A stretch of DNA of 64,000 bases from Palsa-504 sp963742795 (lineage in GTDB: Bacteria; Actinomycetota; Actinomycetes; Streptosporangiales; Streptosporangiaceae). The stretch lies in contig CAVUNL010000002.1 of assembly GCA_963742795.1 (NCBI GenBank), positions 124,001-188,000 of the forward strand, given 5' to 3'. Both the position numbers and the translations under genes were made by a program. Each line of letters begins with the position of its first letter. Position 1 is the stretch's first letter. The notes under the pieces are model-generated. The model saw only the letters and a program-made list of their open reading frames with translations. It did not search any database and was not told where the DNA came from. Of this stretch, positions 7,785 to 16,956 are shown piece after piece.

Positions 7785-8723
7785 GTGCCCGACTTTCATT
7801 CCGCGTACGACGGAAAGTTCACTTCTGGCCGTGGTAAGCGGCGCTTCGACGACGACGACCCAACCACCGCCAAGCGCGTCCGGGGACACCGGGCGCTGCC
7901 GTCGATCGAGCAGTTCGATGCCACCGACGGCCTGCGGGACGGCGATCGCTGGTCGACCTGGGACCAGTCCACGCCGACCGAGCGCGGCCCCAAGCCCTAC
8001 CCGGACTGGCTGGTTACCGAGCTCGCCGCGGTCGACACCGAGCTCGGCATCCTGAAGACCGGCAAGGAGGCCGACGTCTTCCTGGTCCGCCGCGGCATCC
8101 CCGGAACGGACCGGTCCTGCCTGCTCGCGGCCAAGCGATACCGGTCCTCGGACCACCGGATGTTCCACCGTGACAGCGGCTACCTGGAGGGCCGCCGGAC
8201 CCGGGAGTCCCGGGTCAACCGGGCGGTGGCTAGCCGGAGCACGTTCGGACGGCAGGCCATCGCCGGGCAGTGGGCCGCCGCGGAGTTCACCGCGCTGGCC
8301 CGGCTGTGCGCGGCCCGGGCTCCCGTGCCGTACCCGGTGCAGATCCTCGGCACCGAGCTGCTGCTGGAGTTCATCGGGTCGGCGGACGGGACGGCCGCCC
8401 CGCGGCTGGCCGAGACCCGGCCCGGCCCGGCCGAGCTCACCGGGCTCTGGGACCAGATGGTGCAGGCGCTGGTCGCGCTGGCCCGGGACGGGCTGGCGCA
8501 CGGCGACCTGTCCGCGTACAACGTGCTGGTCCACGACGGGCGGCTGGTCATGATCGACCTGCCGCAGGTGGTCGACGTGATCGCGAACCCGCGCGGGGCC
8601 TTCTTCCTGACGCGGGACGCGGAGAACATCGGCCGGTGGTTCGGCCATCACGGGCTGGCGGGCGTGCGTCCGGAGCCCGGGGACCTGGCCGCCCTGCTGC
8701 GCCGGGAAGCCTGCCTCGACTGA
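7785..8723 (+). CDS. RIO-family serine/threonine protein kinase
   Basis: A 312-residue RIO1-like atypical kinase. The ATP-binding region is ILKTGKEADVFLVRRG (about 90-105) with the Lys of LLAAKRYRSS (about 117). The catalytic loop is LAHGDLSAYNVLVHDG (about 236-251; Asp and Asn present), and the metal-binding Asp is in LVMIDLPQVVD (about 254-264). The GTG start follows AGGAG at 7772-7776. Archaeal and eukaryotic RIO kinases act in ribosome maturation; the role of actinobacterial ones is not established. The N-terminal 85 residues are charged and probably disordered. Confidence 0.9.
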   Translation: MPDFHSAYDGKFTSGRGKRRFDDDDPTTAKRVRGHRALPSIEQFDATDGLRDGDRWSTWDQSTPTERGPKPYPDWLVTELAAVDTELGILKTGKEADVFLVRRGIPGTDRSCLLAAKRYRSSDHRMFHRDSGYLEGRRTRESRVNRAVASRSTFGRQAIAGQWAAAEFTALARLCAARAPVPYPVQILGTELLLEFIGSADGTAAPRLAETRPGPAELTGLWDQMVQALVALARDGLAHGDLSAYNVLVHDGRLVMIDLPQVVDVIANPRGAFFLTRDAENIGRWFGHHGLAGVRPEPGDLAALLRREACLD

Positions 8724-8889
8724 CGTCCGGGGCCGGGGTCTCGGCGGCCCGCGCGGGGTCCCGGCGGCGCCTAACCGGACACGCAGCGCGGGCCGGTCCG
8801 CGGCGATTCTCGCGAATCCGTCTGGTCTATATCAGTAGGCCGCCAAACAAGCGGCGAGGGCGACCCGTTCCAGACCTGGATCCGCCGCC

Positions 8890-9564
8890 ATGACGAGTAC
8901 GTCTAAGACACGGGAGGAGATCGTGGCGGAATCGGCTCCGGGTGGGGCCAGCGACTTTAACACCAAGATGATTCAGGAGTTCCGGGCGAACGAGGGACGC
9001 GTCGGCGGGCCATGGGCCGACACCACGCTGATTCTCATCCACCACATCGGCGCCAGGTCCGGGACCGAGCGCGTCACGCCGCTGGGCTGCTCCCCTCAGG
9101 GAGACGGCCGCTTCGCGATCGTCGCCTCCAATGGAGGGTCGCCGGCGCACCCGGACTGGTACTACAACCTCAAGGCCAACCCCAGGATCAAAGTCGAGGT
9201 AGGTACCCAGGCGTTCACGGTACTGGCGGAGGAGCTGGGCGGCACCGTCCGGGCCGAGCTGTGGCCGACGCTGGTCGCGCAGTATCCGTCCATCGGCGAA
9301 TACCAGGCCAGGACCACACGGCAGATTCCGGTGTTCATGCTGACCCGCATGACCGCTCAGATCACATCTGCTCAGGCAGACCGCCCCGGCCGCCGGATGG
9401 CCGTCGGCCCGGTTCGCCAGCCCACGGGCGGGCCGGGCCGGCGTCGGCCGGGACGGATCGGTCGGCGTCGGCCCGGTGGCTGGGAGTCGGCCCGTCCCGG
9501 CACAAGTGCAGGGCTTCGCGGGACGGGCCGCTCCCGGCTCGGCGATGTGCGGGCGCCGGGCTAG
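8890..9564 (+). CDS. Deazaflavin (F420)-dependent nitroreductase-family protein, extended C-terminus
   Basis: Residues about 18-157 match the Ddn/FDR-A split-barrel family: TTLILIHHIGARSGTERVTPL, FAIVASNGGSPAHPDWYYNL and ANPRIKVEVG are typical, and the domain normally ends near RQIPVFMLTR. Such proteins bind cofactor F420 and reduce quinones or other substrates. After residue 157 the frame stays open for about 67 residues of Arg/Pro/Gly-rich sequence without family resemblance, overlapping the 3' side of the minus-strand ABC gene. That tail is probably not functional, and a lost stop or frameshift near 9360 is possible. Confidence 0.85.
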   Translation: MTSTSKTREEIVAESAPGGASDFNTKMIQEFRANEGRVGGPWADTTLILIHHIGARSGTERVTPLGCSPQGDGRFAIVASNGGSPAHPDWYYNLKANPRIKVEVGTQAFTVLAEELGGTVRAELWPTLVAQYPSIGEYQARTTRQIPVFMLTRMTAQITSAQADRPGRRMAVGPVRQPTGGPGRRRPGRIGRRRPGGWESARPGTSAGLRGTGRSRLGDVRAPG

Positions 9565-10606
9565 TCGAAGGTGATGGTGTCGGCGGGTTCGGAATCGGGA
9601 TCGTCGAAATCGGGCAGCTCGGAGTCCAGGTCAGCGTCGTCCTCCAGCTCGGCGTCGTCAAGGTCGGCGTCGTCAAGGTCGGCGTCGTCAAGGTCGGCGT
9701 CGTCAAGGTCGGCGCCCTTGAGGACGGCGAGGTCGGGGGGCTGGAGGCGGGGGGCTCGGGGTCGGCGGGGTCGGCGGCCCGCGCCAGGCCGGCCTGGACG
9801 TCCGTGGGCTGGACGTCAGCGGGAATCAGGCCGGCAGCCGGCGAGGGCGCTGCACCCGTACCGGTGATCACAGAACTACCGGTACGGGCCGCCTGGACCC
9901 GGGCGGCCTGCCCTGGTCGGGGCTGCCCTGGTCGGGGCTGCTTGAAGCCCAGCCGGCCGTTCTTCATCACGCCGATCCGCTGGGCGCGGCGGGCGATGCT
10001 GCTGTCGTGGGTGACGAGGACCATGGTCAGGCCGCGCTCGCGCCACATGGTCTCGAGCAGGCCGATGATGTCGTCCCGGGTGTCCTCGTCCAGGTTGCCG
10101 GTGGGCTCGTCGGCCAGCAGGACCTTGGGCTCCTTGACCAGGGCCCGGGCGATGGCGACGCGCTGCTGCTGGCCGCCGGACAGCTCGCCGGGCACGTGCC
10201 GCAGCCGGTCGCCGAGGCCCACGACCTCCAGCGCCATGGTGGCCCGCTGCCGCCGGGCGGCCGAACCGACCCGCAGCGGGACCAGGGCGGCCTCCACGTT
10301 CTCCAGCGCGGACAGCGTGGGAACCAGGTTGAAGGTCTGGAACACGAACCCGATGGACTGGGCGCGGACCTTGGTCACCTCGGTCTCGCGTAGCTGCGCG
10401 AGGTCACGCCCGTCGAACTCGACGATGCCGGAAGACGGCCGGTCCAGGCCGCCCAGGATCTGCAGCAGGGTGGACTTGCCGTGGCCGGTAGGACCCTGGA
10501 CGGCCAGCCACTCGCCGTCCTCGATCACCAGGTCCACGCCGCGCAGGGCGGCGACCGTGCTGCGCCCCTTCTGGTAGTTCTTGGTCACTGCGGAGAGCTT
10601 GTACAT
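9561..10606 (-). CDS. MacB/LolD-type ABC transporter ATPase, apparent -1 frameshift before an acidic tail
   Basis: ATPase partner of the FtsX-like permease 22 bp upstream. Walker A is GPTGHGKST (about 38-46; Pro-Thr in place of the usual Pro-Ser), the signature is LSGGQQQRVAIARAL, Walker B is VLLADEPTGNLDE, and the H-loop is VLVTHD. The opening frame runs to 9362 with an unlikely Pro/Thr/Arg tail. In the -1 frame the tail reads as four ADLDD units, then LDSELPDFDDPDSEPADTIT and a stop at 9561, which looks like real protein. The change of frame maps near C CCC CCG (9740-9734), a slippery-type heptamer in the right phase. Either an indel or programmed slippage explains it. Confidence 0.82.
9654..9713. 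repeat. 15-bp tandem repeat, four perfect units
   Basis: GTCGTCAAGGTCGGC is repeated four times without change (9654, 9669, 9684, 9699). On the minus strand it encodes the ADLDD repeats of the acidic tail of the ABC ATPase in the shifted frame. Confidence 0.9.
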
Positions 10607-10628
10607 CTGGCTTTCCTCCCGTGGATGC

Positions 10629-12173
10629 TCAGGCGACCTTGGACAGCGCGTCGGCCGGGCGCAGCCTCGCGGCCCGCCATCCGCCGAACATCCCGGCGAT
10701 GATGCCGCCGGCCACGGCCAGCACGACCGCGAGGACGATGACGCCGGTGCTTACCGACGCGGCCAGGTGAACGTCCACGGTGTGGGCGGCCGCGTTGGCG
10801 TTGCGGAAGGCCGCGAAGCCTCCGCCTCCTCCCCCGCCGCCGCCGCCGCCACCGCCGGGGAAGCCGCCGCCTCCGGTGCCGCCGGCCCCGCCGAAGCCGA
10901 ACTGCCGGGTGCCGCCCGGGGTGGCCGAACCGGTGGTCTGCCCGACCGCGGCGGTCAGCTTGGGCGACAGCTTGGTCACCAGCTCCGCGCCGGCCAGGCC
11001 GAGGCCCACGCCGATTGCGCCGCCGATGATGCCCATGGCGATGGCCTCGCCCATCACCTGGCCGACAATCCGGCGGCTCTTCCAGCCGAGCGCCTTGAGC
11101 GTGCCGAACTCACGCACCCGGCGCGAGACCGCGGCCATGGTCAGCAGGCTGGCCAGCAGGAACGCGGCGATCAGGACCGCGATCGCGAGCCACTTGCCCA
11201 GGTTGTTGGCCAGGCTGGAGGCGCTGGACAGCGAGCCGGTGACCTCGTTGGCCAGGTCGGCCGAGGTGGTCACGGTGGTCGAGGGCAGGGCCTTGGAGAT
11301 CTCGCCGGAGACGGTGCCGATGGCCGAGGAACTGCTGGCCGCGACGTAGATGGTGTTCACGTCGTTCTTCATGTTGGCCAGCTTCTGGGCTACCGCGAGC
11401 GGGACGTAGACGTCCGACGGGTTGTCCCCGGCCGGCTCGCTGACGATGCCGATGACCTTGAAGTTCGTCGTGGCGCCGCTGCTGTTGCCGACGGCGATGG
11501 TCGAGCCGACGGTCAGCTTGTTCTGAGCCGCGTAGTTGGCGTCGATCACCGCGACGTCGGACGAGGCGTCCGCGTTGGTGAAGGTCCGCCCGGAGCTGAG
11601 CTTGCCGGAGCTGAGCGGGCCAAGCTCGCCCGTGCTCAGGTCCACTCCGTTGACGGTGAAGCTGTTGGTGGTGAAGTTGGCCCGGAAGCCCTGGCCCGTG
11701 GAGCTGCCGGCGCCGCCGCCACCGAAGCCGCCGCCGCCGTTGACGTTGATGGCCGGGACGGTGCCGCTGAGCGTGCGGTCGCTCAGGGTCAGGCCGCCCG
11801 CCGCCGCCGCCACGTCGTGCAGGTCGGCGACGGTGCTGACCGACGAGCCGCTGATCGAGGCCAGCGTGGCGGCACCGCTAAGCGTACTGGTGTTGATCTT
11901 GGTACCGGCCGCGGGCCGCTTGGTGGTGCCGGTGCGGAACCCGAAACCGAACGAGCCGGGCGTGAACGACCCGGCGGTCGGCGTCTTGGTCACGGTGACG
12001 TCCGTGCCCACGCCGTACAGCGCCTTGAGCACCGTGCCCTGAGCGTTCTTGACGCCGGCCGCGGCCGCCGTCACGGTGATCACCAGGCCGATGCCGAGCG
12101 CGAGACCAAGCGCGATGAACACAGCCTGGCGCGTACGGCCACGTAGCTCTCGCCGCAAATAGGTGAAGAACAT
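10629..12173 (-). CDS. FtsX/MacB-type ABC transporter permease
   Basis: The 514-residue permease has one N-terminal transmembrane helix (about 18-40), a large extracytoplasmic domain, and three C-terminal helices with the FtsX-type signature VREFGTLKALGWKSRRIVGQVMGEA. The start ATG 12173 has AGGAG seven bases upstream. Between the second and third C-terminal segments is a glycine-rich insertion (about 425-455) with a run of a dozen Gly encoded by GGCGGC repeats. With the downstream ATPase it forms a tripartite-type exporter or mechanotransmission pair; substrate unknown. It lies 210 bp after hpnH on the same strand, so it may be part of the hopanoid transcription unit, though a separate promoter is equally possible. 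Confidence 0.88.
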   Translation of the reverse strand: MFFTYLRRELRGRTRQAVFIALGLALGIGLVITVTAAAAGVKNAQGTVLKALYGVGTDVTVTKTPTAGSFTPGSFGFGFRTGTTKRPAAGTKINTSTLSGAATLASISGSSVSTVADLHDVAAAAGGLTLSDRTLSGTVPAINVNGGGGFGGGGAGSSTGQGFRANFTTNSFTVNGVDLSTGELGPLSSGKLSSGRTFTNADASSDVAVIDANYAAQNKLTVGSTIAVGNSSGATTNFKVIGIVSEPAGDNPSDVYVPLAVAQKLANMKNDVNTIYVAASSSSAIGTVSGEISKALPSTTVTTSADLANEVTGSLSSASSLANNLGKWLAIAVLIAAFLLASLLTMAAVSRRVREFGTLKALGWKSRRIVGQVMGEAIAMGIIGGAIGVGLGLAGAELVTKLSPKLTAAVGQTTGSATPGGTRQFGFGGAGGTGGGGFPGGGGGGGGGGGGGFAAFRNANAAAHTVDVHLAASVSTGVIVLAVVLAVAGGIIAGMFGGWRAARLRPADALSKVA

Positions 12174-12383
12174 CTCCGCACTCCTGCTCGGCAGTACGCC
12201 AGGCAACATGCACTGGCGTGCTCGGTTGTTCCGATGGCGCTGGATATCCGAATGGCTCGGCATACTGGCGGCGCGGGGACCGCCCCGGGAGCGGGCGCCG
12301 CGCCAAATCCGAGCATGGCCGTGCTACCTGAACAACCGCTGAGCAGAACCTGCGGGATTTCCCCGACTAAGACAGGCGCGCCT

Positions 12384-13388
12384 TTAGACGCCTCGGACCG
12401 CCCTGATCGACTCGCGCAGCGAGCCCATCGTGGCCAGTACCGCCGAAGGCTCGTAGCCGCAGTGCGCCATGCAGTTGGCGCACCGGGGGTCCTTACCCCG
12501 CCCGTAGGAGTCCCAGTCGGTGGTCTCGACGAGTTCTTTATACGTCTTCACGTATCCGTCGTTCATTAGGTAGCAGGGCTTCTGCCAGCCGAACAGCGAG
12601 TAAGAGGGGATGCCCCACGCGGTGCACCCGAAGTCGGTCTTGCCCTCGAGGAAGTCCAGGAACAGCGGCGTGTGATTCAGCCGCCACTTCTTCCGGCGGC
12701 CGTCGGCGAACGCCTTGCGGAACAGCTCGCGGGTCTCGGTGACGCCGAGGAAGTGCTCCTGATCGGGCGCCTTCTCGTACGCATAGGCGGGCGAGATCTG
12801 CATTTCGTCGATGCCCAGGTCGTCGTTCAGGTAACTCAGGACATCGATGATCGTCTGCGGGGTGTCGGTGTTGAAGAACGTGGTGTTCGTATTCACCTTG
12901 AATCCGCGCGACTTGGCCAGCTTGATCGCGGCGACCGCCTCGTCGAATACGCCTTCCTTGCAGACCGATTCGTCGTGTCGCTCGCGCAGCCCGTCGATAT
13001 GCACCACCCAGGCGAAATAGGGCGACGGCTTGAACTTGTCCAGCTTCTTCGGCAGGAGCAGTGCGTTGGTGCACAGGAAGACGAACTTCTTGCGCTTGAT
13101 CAGCTCCGCGACGATGACGTCGATCTGCGGGTGCATGAGCGGCTCGCCGCCGGCGATGGACACCATCGGCGCGCCGCACTCCTCGATCGCTCCCAGGGCC
13201 TGCTCAACCGGCATCCGCTGCCTGAGGATGTCGTGCGGGTGCTGGATCTTCCCGCAGCCCGCGCACTTCAGGTTGCAGGCGAACAGCGGCTCGAGCTCGA
13301 CGAGCAGCGGAAACTTCTTATTGCCAGCAAGCTTCTGGCGCATCAGGTAGGACCCGACGCGCAGGGACTGACGTAGTGGCATGGGCAT
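12384..13388 (-). CDS. hpnH: Adenosyl-hopene transferase HpnH (radical SAM)
   Basis: Adds a 5'-deoxyadenosyl group to the hopene skeleton, the first step of C35 side-chain formation. The 334-residue protein has the radical SAM cluster motif CNLKCAGC (about 38-45), the GGE-type SAM contact SIAGGEPLMHP (about 74-84), and a C-terminal cysteine set (CTAWG, PCYLM, DPRCANCMAHCGYE) typical of SPASM-like tails in this family. Start ATG 13388 shares its A with the stop of the upstream gene (TAATG), and AAGGAGG lies ten bases upstream. Its place immediately after the hpnG domain fits the known order of hopanoid clusters. Confidence 0.94.
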   Translation of the reverse strand: MPMPLRQSLRVGSYLMRQKLAGNKKFPLLVELEPLFACNLKCAGCGKIQHPHDILRQRMPVEQALGAIEECGAPMVSIAGGEPLMHPQIDVIVAELIKRKKFVFLCTNALLLPKKLDKFKPSPYFAWVVHIDGLRERHDESVCKEGVFDEAVAAIKLAKSRGFKVNTNTTFFNTDTPQTIIDVLSYLNDDLGIDEMQISPAYAYEKAPDQEHFLGVTETRELFRKAFADGRRKKWRLNHTPLFLDFLEGKTDFGCTAWGIPSYSLFGWQKPCYLMNDGYVKTYKELVETTDWDSYGRGKDPRCANCMAHCGYEPSAVLATMGSLRESIRAVRGV

Positions 13389-14989
13389 TATTGCCGTACC
13401 TCCTTGGGCAGGCCGAACCGGATTGATTCCGTGGTCGTCACTCGCTCGGAAACGGACACTTCGCCGAGGCCGGACAGCGCCGAGATGATCTCCTCCACCA
13501 CGGCGGGAGGCGCGGAGGCGCCGGCCGTCAGGCCGATCGTGGATACTCCGGCCAGCCAGTCGAGCTGGATATCCTCTGCCCCGTCGATCAGGTAGGCCGG
13601 CGTGCTGGCCCGCTCGCAGGTCTCCACCAGCCGGACCGAGTTGGACGAGTTCTTCGAGCCCGCCACCAGCACCAGGTCGGAGTCGGCGGCGACCGCGCGC
13701 ACCGCGGCCTGCCGGTTGGTAGTCGCGTAGCAAATGTCGTCGCTGCCCGGCGCGCGAACCGCGGGGAAGCGTTCCCGCAGCGCGCCGGACACCTCGGCCG
13801 CCTCGTCGACCGACAGCGTGGTCTGCATCAGGTAGGCGACGCGCTCGCCGTCCCGCGGCCGGAGCGCGGCCACGTCGGCCGCGGTCTGGACCAGGACCGT
13901 CGAGTCGGGCGCCTCGCCCAGCGTGCCCTCGACCTCCTCGTGCTCGGCGTGGCCGATCAGCGCCACCGTGTACCCGTCGGCGGCGAACCGCCGGGCCTCG
14001 GCGTGCACCTTGGACACCAGCGGGCAGGTGGCGTCGATGACGGCCAACCCCCGGCGGGCCGCGTCCTGGCGCACCATGGGTGACACGCCGTGCGCGGAGA
14101 ACACCACGGTCGCGCCGTCCGGCACCTGGTCCAGCTCGTCGACGAACACCGCGCCGCGGCTCTCCAGGTCGCCCACCACGCGGGTGTTGTGCACGATCTG
14201 CTTGCGCACGTAGACCGGCTCGCCCTGCCGCTCCAGAACGCGCTCGACGATCTCGATGGCGCGTTCCACGCCGGCGCAGAACGACCGCGGCCCGGCCAGC
14301 AGCACCTGGCGGGTCCCGCACGCCGCCGCCCAGCGCTCCGCCACCGGCGCGGCGGCCCGCAGCGAGCGCAGCGCGGCCAGCCCGCCGGAGACGATGCCGG
14401 CCAGCGGGTGATGCGGGGTGTCGGACACGGCCCGGATCACCGCGACCGGGCGTCCGTCCGCCGCGGCGGCCAGCGGCGCCGACTCCATGTCGGCCAGCAG
14501 CCAGCCCTCGGCGGCCAGCTTAGCCCGCTCGGCGCGGCGGACCAGATGGTCGACGGTGGCGATCCGGCCGGTGCGCGCCGGGAGCCCGGCGCGCTGGAGC
14601 TCGCCGGCCAGGATCGGCGCGGACGCGCAGGTCACGGTGCCCATTCCCGGGCCCACTTCGGTGCCGACGACCAGGTCGCCCGGGCTGAGGTCGGTGCTCA
14701 GGCCACCGCCCACGCCCATGATCATCATTTGGCCGAACGGATCGTGGCTCAGGCGCCCGGCCTGCTGCGCCGCCCGCGTGGTCCCGTAGCCGGTGCGGGT
14801 CACGGCCGGCGGGTCGGGGCTGTGTTGGCCCGGGGGGACGACCCCCCCAGACCCCCCCGCAGCGCGCAGGCCGCGGCGGATGGCCCGGGCCTCGATCCGC
14901 AGCGGCGCGAGCAGGAGCAGCGGGTCCGACTCGCTTACGTCGTCGGCCCCGGCTCCGTCCTCGCGCGGCTTCGGGATGGTCTCCGTCAT
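13388..14989 (-). CDS. ispH: HpnG-like nucleosidase/phosphorylase fused to IspH (HMBPP reductase)
   Basis: One 533-residue frame joins two enzymes. Residues about 20-215 are a purine-nucleoside-phosphorylase-like domain (MGVGGGLSTDLSPGDLVVGT; DMESAPLAAAA; VIRAVSDTPHHPL), as in HpnG, which releases adenine from adenosylhopane. Residues about 228-525 are IspH, with its three iron-sulfur cysteines in RSFCAGVERA, DATCPLVSKVH and SDDICYATTNRQ, the histidines of SAHGVSP and GHAEHEE, and AGSKNSSNSVRL. IspH makes IPP and DMAPP, the substrates of the polyprenyl synthase in this operon. Starts with ATGA overlap to shc and ends with TAATG overlap to hpnH. The HpnG half carries a Gly/Pro insertion from a repeat at 14829-14860. 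Confidence 0.92.
   Translation of the reverse strand: MTETIPKPREDGAGADDVSESDPLLLLAPLRIEARAIRRGLRAAGGSGGVVPPGQHSPDPPAVTRTGYGTTRAAQQAGRLSHDPFGQMMIMGVGGGLSTDLSPGDLVVGTEVGPGMGTVTCASAPILAGELQRAGLPARTGRIATVDHLVRRAERAKLAAEGWLLADMESAPLAAAADGRPVAVIRAVSDTPHHPLAGIVSGGLAALRSLRAAAPVAERWAAACGTRQVLLAGPRSFCAGVERAIEIVERVLERQGEPVYVRKQIVHNTRVVGDLESRGAVFVDELDQVPDGATVVFSAHGVSPMVRQDAARRGLAVIDATCPLVSKVHAEARRFAADGYTVALIGHAEHEEVEGTLGEAPDSTVLVQTAADVAALRPRDGERVAYLMQTTLSVDEAAEVSGALRERFPAVRAPGSDDICYATTNRQAAVRAVAADSDLVLVAGSKNSSNSVRLVETCERASTPAYLIDGAEDIQLDWLAGVSTIGLTAGASAPPAVVEEIISALSGLGEVSVSERVTTTESIRFGLPKEVRQ
14829..14860. repeat. G/C-run repeat element inside the hpnG domain
   Basis: Two runs of C follow GGGGGGACGA here (ACGACCCCCCCAGACCCCCC at 14838-14857 is the core). 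The reverse complement of almost the same string is inside hpnD at 20165-20197. Both are in frame and add Gly/Pro/Asp residues to otherwise conserved enzymes, so this is a small dispersed element rather than protein-specific sequence. Confidence 0.7.
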
Positions 14990-16956
14990 GCGCTGCCTCC
15001 GGATGTGTGGGCCGTTACGTACCGGCCGAGTGCGCTCAGCGGGAAGGCCAGGCGGTACAGGTGGTAGTTGATGTAGAAGTCGCCGGGGAAGCCGGTCCCG
15101 GTGTACTGCGGTTCGTCCCAGCCCCCGTCGGCGCGTTGGGTCTGCGCCAGCCAGCGCACGCCCCGCTCGGCCGCCTTGCTGCCCTGCTGATCTTGCTCGC
15201 TGCGCTCGCGGGGCTCGCTAGCGGCGAGCAGGGCCAGCAGGGCCCAGGCGGTCTGCGAGGCGGTGGAGGCCCCCTGGCCGGCCAGGGCAGCGTCGTCGTA
15301 GGAGCGCAGGTCCTCGCCCCAGCCGCCGTCGGGGTTCTGGTGGTCTTCGAGCCAGGCCACCGCGCGGCGGATGACCGGCTTGGACGGCTGGACCCCGGCC
15401 GCGATCAGCGCGGGCACCACGGCGCCGGTGCCGTAGATGTAGTTCGCGCCCCACCGGCCGAACCACGATCCGTCTTTTTCTTGAGCCTTCAACAGCCAGA
15501 CCACGCCCCGGCGGACCGCGGGGTGATCGGCCTGCCCCTCGGCCGCGAACGCCTCGACGATGTGCGCGGTCACGTCGGCCGAGGGCGGGTCGATGACCGC
15601 CCCGAAGTCGCAGAACGGCAGCTTGTTGACCAGCGCCCGGGTGTTGTCCGCGTCGAACGCGCCCCAGCCGCCGTCCTTAGACTGCATCCCGGCCAGCCAG
15701 CGCAGCCCTCGCTCGATGGCGGGCTTGGCCTCGGCGGCGGGCAGGGCGGCCCGGCGCAGGGCCAGCACGACCTCGGCAGTGTCGTCGGTGTCGGCGTAGT
15801 TGTCGTTGTCGAACTCGAAGGCCCAGCCGCCAGGGGTCAGGGAGGGCCGGCGGACCTGCCAGTCGCCCGGCCCGCGGATCTCCTCGCCGAGCACCCACTC
15901 CCCCGCCTTGACCAGGGCCGGGTGATCGGAGGGCAGGCCCGCGTCGGCCAGCCCGGTCATGACCAGCACGGTGTCCCAGACCGGAGACTGGCACGCCTCG
16001 AGGCGGCGCACCGGGCCGGCCGGGCCCTCCTCGGTGATCGTGAACCGGTCCAGGCCGCGCAGTCCGCGCTGCATGATGGGGTGCTCGACGTTATAGCCGA
16101 GCAGGTTCAGGGCCATCAGCGAGTACACCCAGGGCGGCTGGATGCCGCCCCAGCAGCCGTCCCGCTCCTGCCTGGCGATGATCCACTCCGCGCAGCGGCG
16201 TAGCGCGGCCCGCCGTACCGACTTTACCGGCCGGTAACCGTGAAGAGCCTTGTTCAGGGCGGCGAATACGTAGGACCAGGGGTCGGCAGAGGTGCGCGCG
16301 CCGGGGAGGGGGCGGGCGTCGAAGGAGCGGCGCGGGCGGGGGGCGCGGCCGTGCGGACCGCCGGTCTTCAGCTCGTCGATGGTGAACGGGAGCGGGCGGG
16401 ACGGGCGGAAGGACTGGACGATGGCCAAGGCCACGATGGTCTGCCGGGCCCAGCAGCCCCAGTCGTAGATGTTCAGCGGGAACCAGGACGGCAGGTAGAT
16501 CAGCTCGGGCGGGATGACCGGCAGATCGTCCCACGACCACCGGCCGGACAGGGCCAGCCAGAGCCGGGTGAACACGCGGGTGGCCTCCACGCCGCCCTGG
16601 GCCAGGATCCAGTCGCAGGCCCGCTTCATGTGCGGAGCGTCCGGCTCGTCGCCGGCCAGCCGCAGCGCCACGTAGGCCTCGACCGTGGTGGACAGGTCGG
16701 CGGGCCCGCCGTAGAAGTTGGCCCAGGTGCCGTCGTTCCGCTGCTGATGGCGGATCCAGCGCGCCGCCGCCGCGATCGTCTCGTCGTCATGCAGGCCGAG
16801 GAACTCGCGCAACAGCAGGTCCTCGGCGTCCATGGTGACGTTGGTCTCGAGCTCGCCCTGCCACCAGCCCTGCGCGTGCTGCAGGCCGAGCGCATGATGA
16901 CGCGCTCGGTTCAGAGTGTCGCGGGCGAGATCGAGGACCGCGGGGTCAGCTACCAC
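14986..16956 (-). CDS. shc: Squalene-hopene cyclase
   Basis: Cyclises squalene to hopene/diplopterol at the membrane. The 656-residue protein has the catalytic acid motif DTDDTA (about residue 385, where the family has DxDDTA) and several QW repeats (e.g. QSKDGGWGAFD, QEKDGSWFGRWG, QNPDGGWGED, QRADGGWDE). Start is GTG 16956, which overlaps the TAG of the polyprenyl synthase gene by seven bases; nothing upstream in this frame is conserved. The stop overlaps the next start (ATGA). A small charged insertion (EPRERSEQDQQGSK) near residue 580 is not typical of the family. Confidence 0.95.
   Translation of the reverse strand: MVADPAVLDLARDTLNRARHHALGLQHAQGWWQGELETNVTMDAEDLLLREFLGLHDDETIAAAARWIRHQQRNDGTWANFYGGPADLSTTVEAYVALRLAGDEPDAPHMKRACDWILAQGGVEATRVFTRLWLALSGRWSWDDLPVIPPELIYLPSWFPLNIYDWGCWARQTIVALAIVQSFRPSRPLPFTIDELKTGGPHGRAPRPRRSFDARPLPGARTSADPWSYVFAALNKALHGYRPVKSVRRAALRRCAEWIIARQERDGCWGGIQPPWVYSLMALNLLGYNVEHPIMQRGLRGLDRFTITEEGPAGPVRRLEACQSPVWDTVLVMTGLADAGLPSDHPALVKAGEWVLGEEIRGPGDWQVRRPSLTPGGWAFEFDNDNYADTDDTAEVVLALRRAALPAAEAKPAIERGLRWLAGMQSKDGGWGAFDADNTRALVNKLPFCDFGAVIDPPSADVTAHIVEAFAAEGQADHPAVRRGVVWLLKAQEKDGSWFGRWGANYIYGTGAVVPALIAAGVQPSKPVIRRAVAWLEDHQNPDGGWGEDLRSYDDAALAGQGASTASQTAWALLALLAASEPRERSEQDQQGSKAAERGVRWLAQTQRADGGWDEPQYTGTGFPGDFYINYHLYRLAFPLSALGRYVTAHTSGGSA

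Noticed and set aside
9362..9560. C-terminal 65 residues of the ABC ATPase in the unshifted frame as true protein
   Set aside because: Arg/Pro-rich, overlaps the opposite gene, and the -1 frame gives a natural acidic end at 9561.
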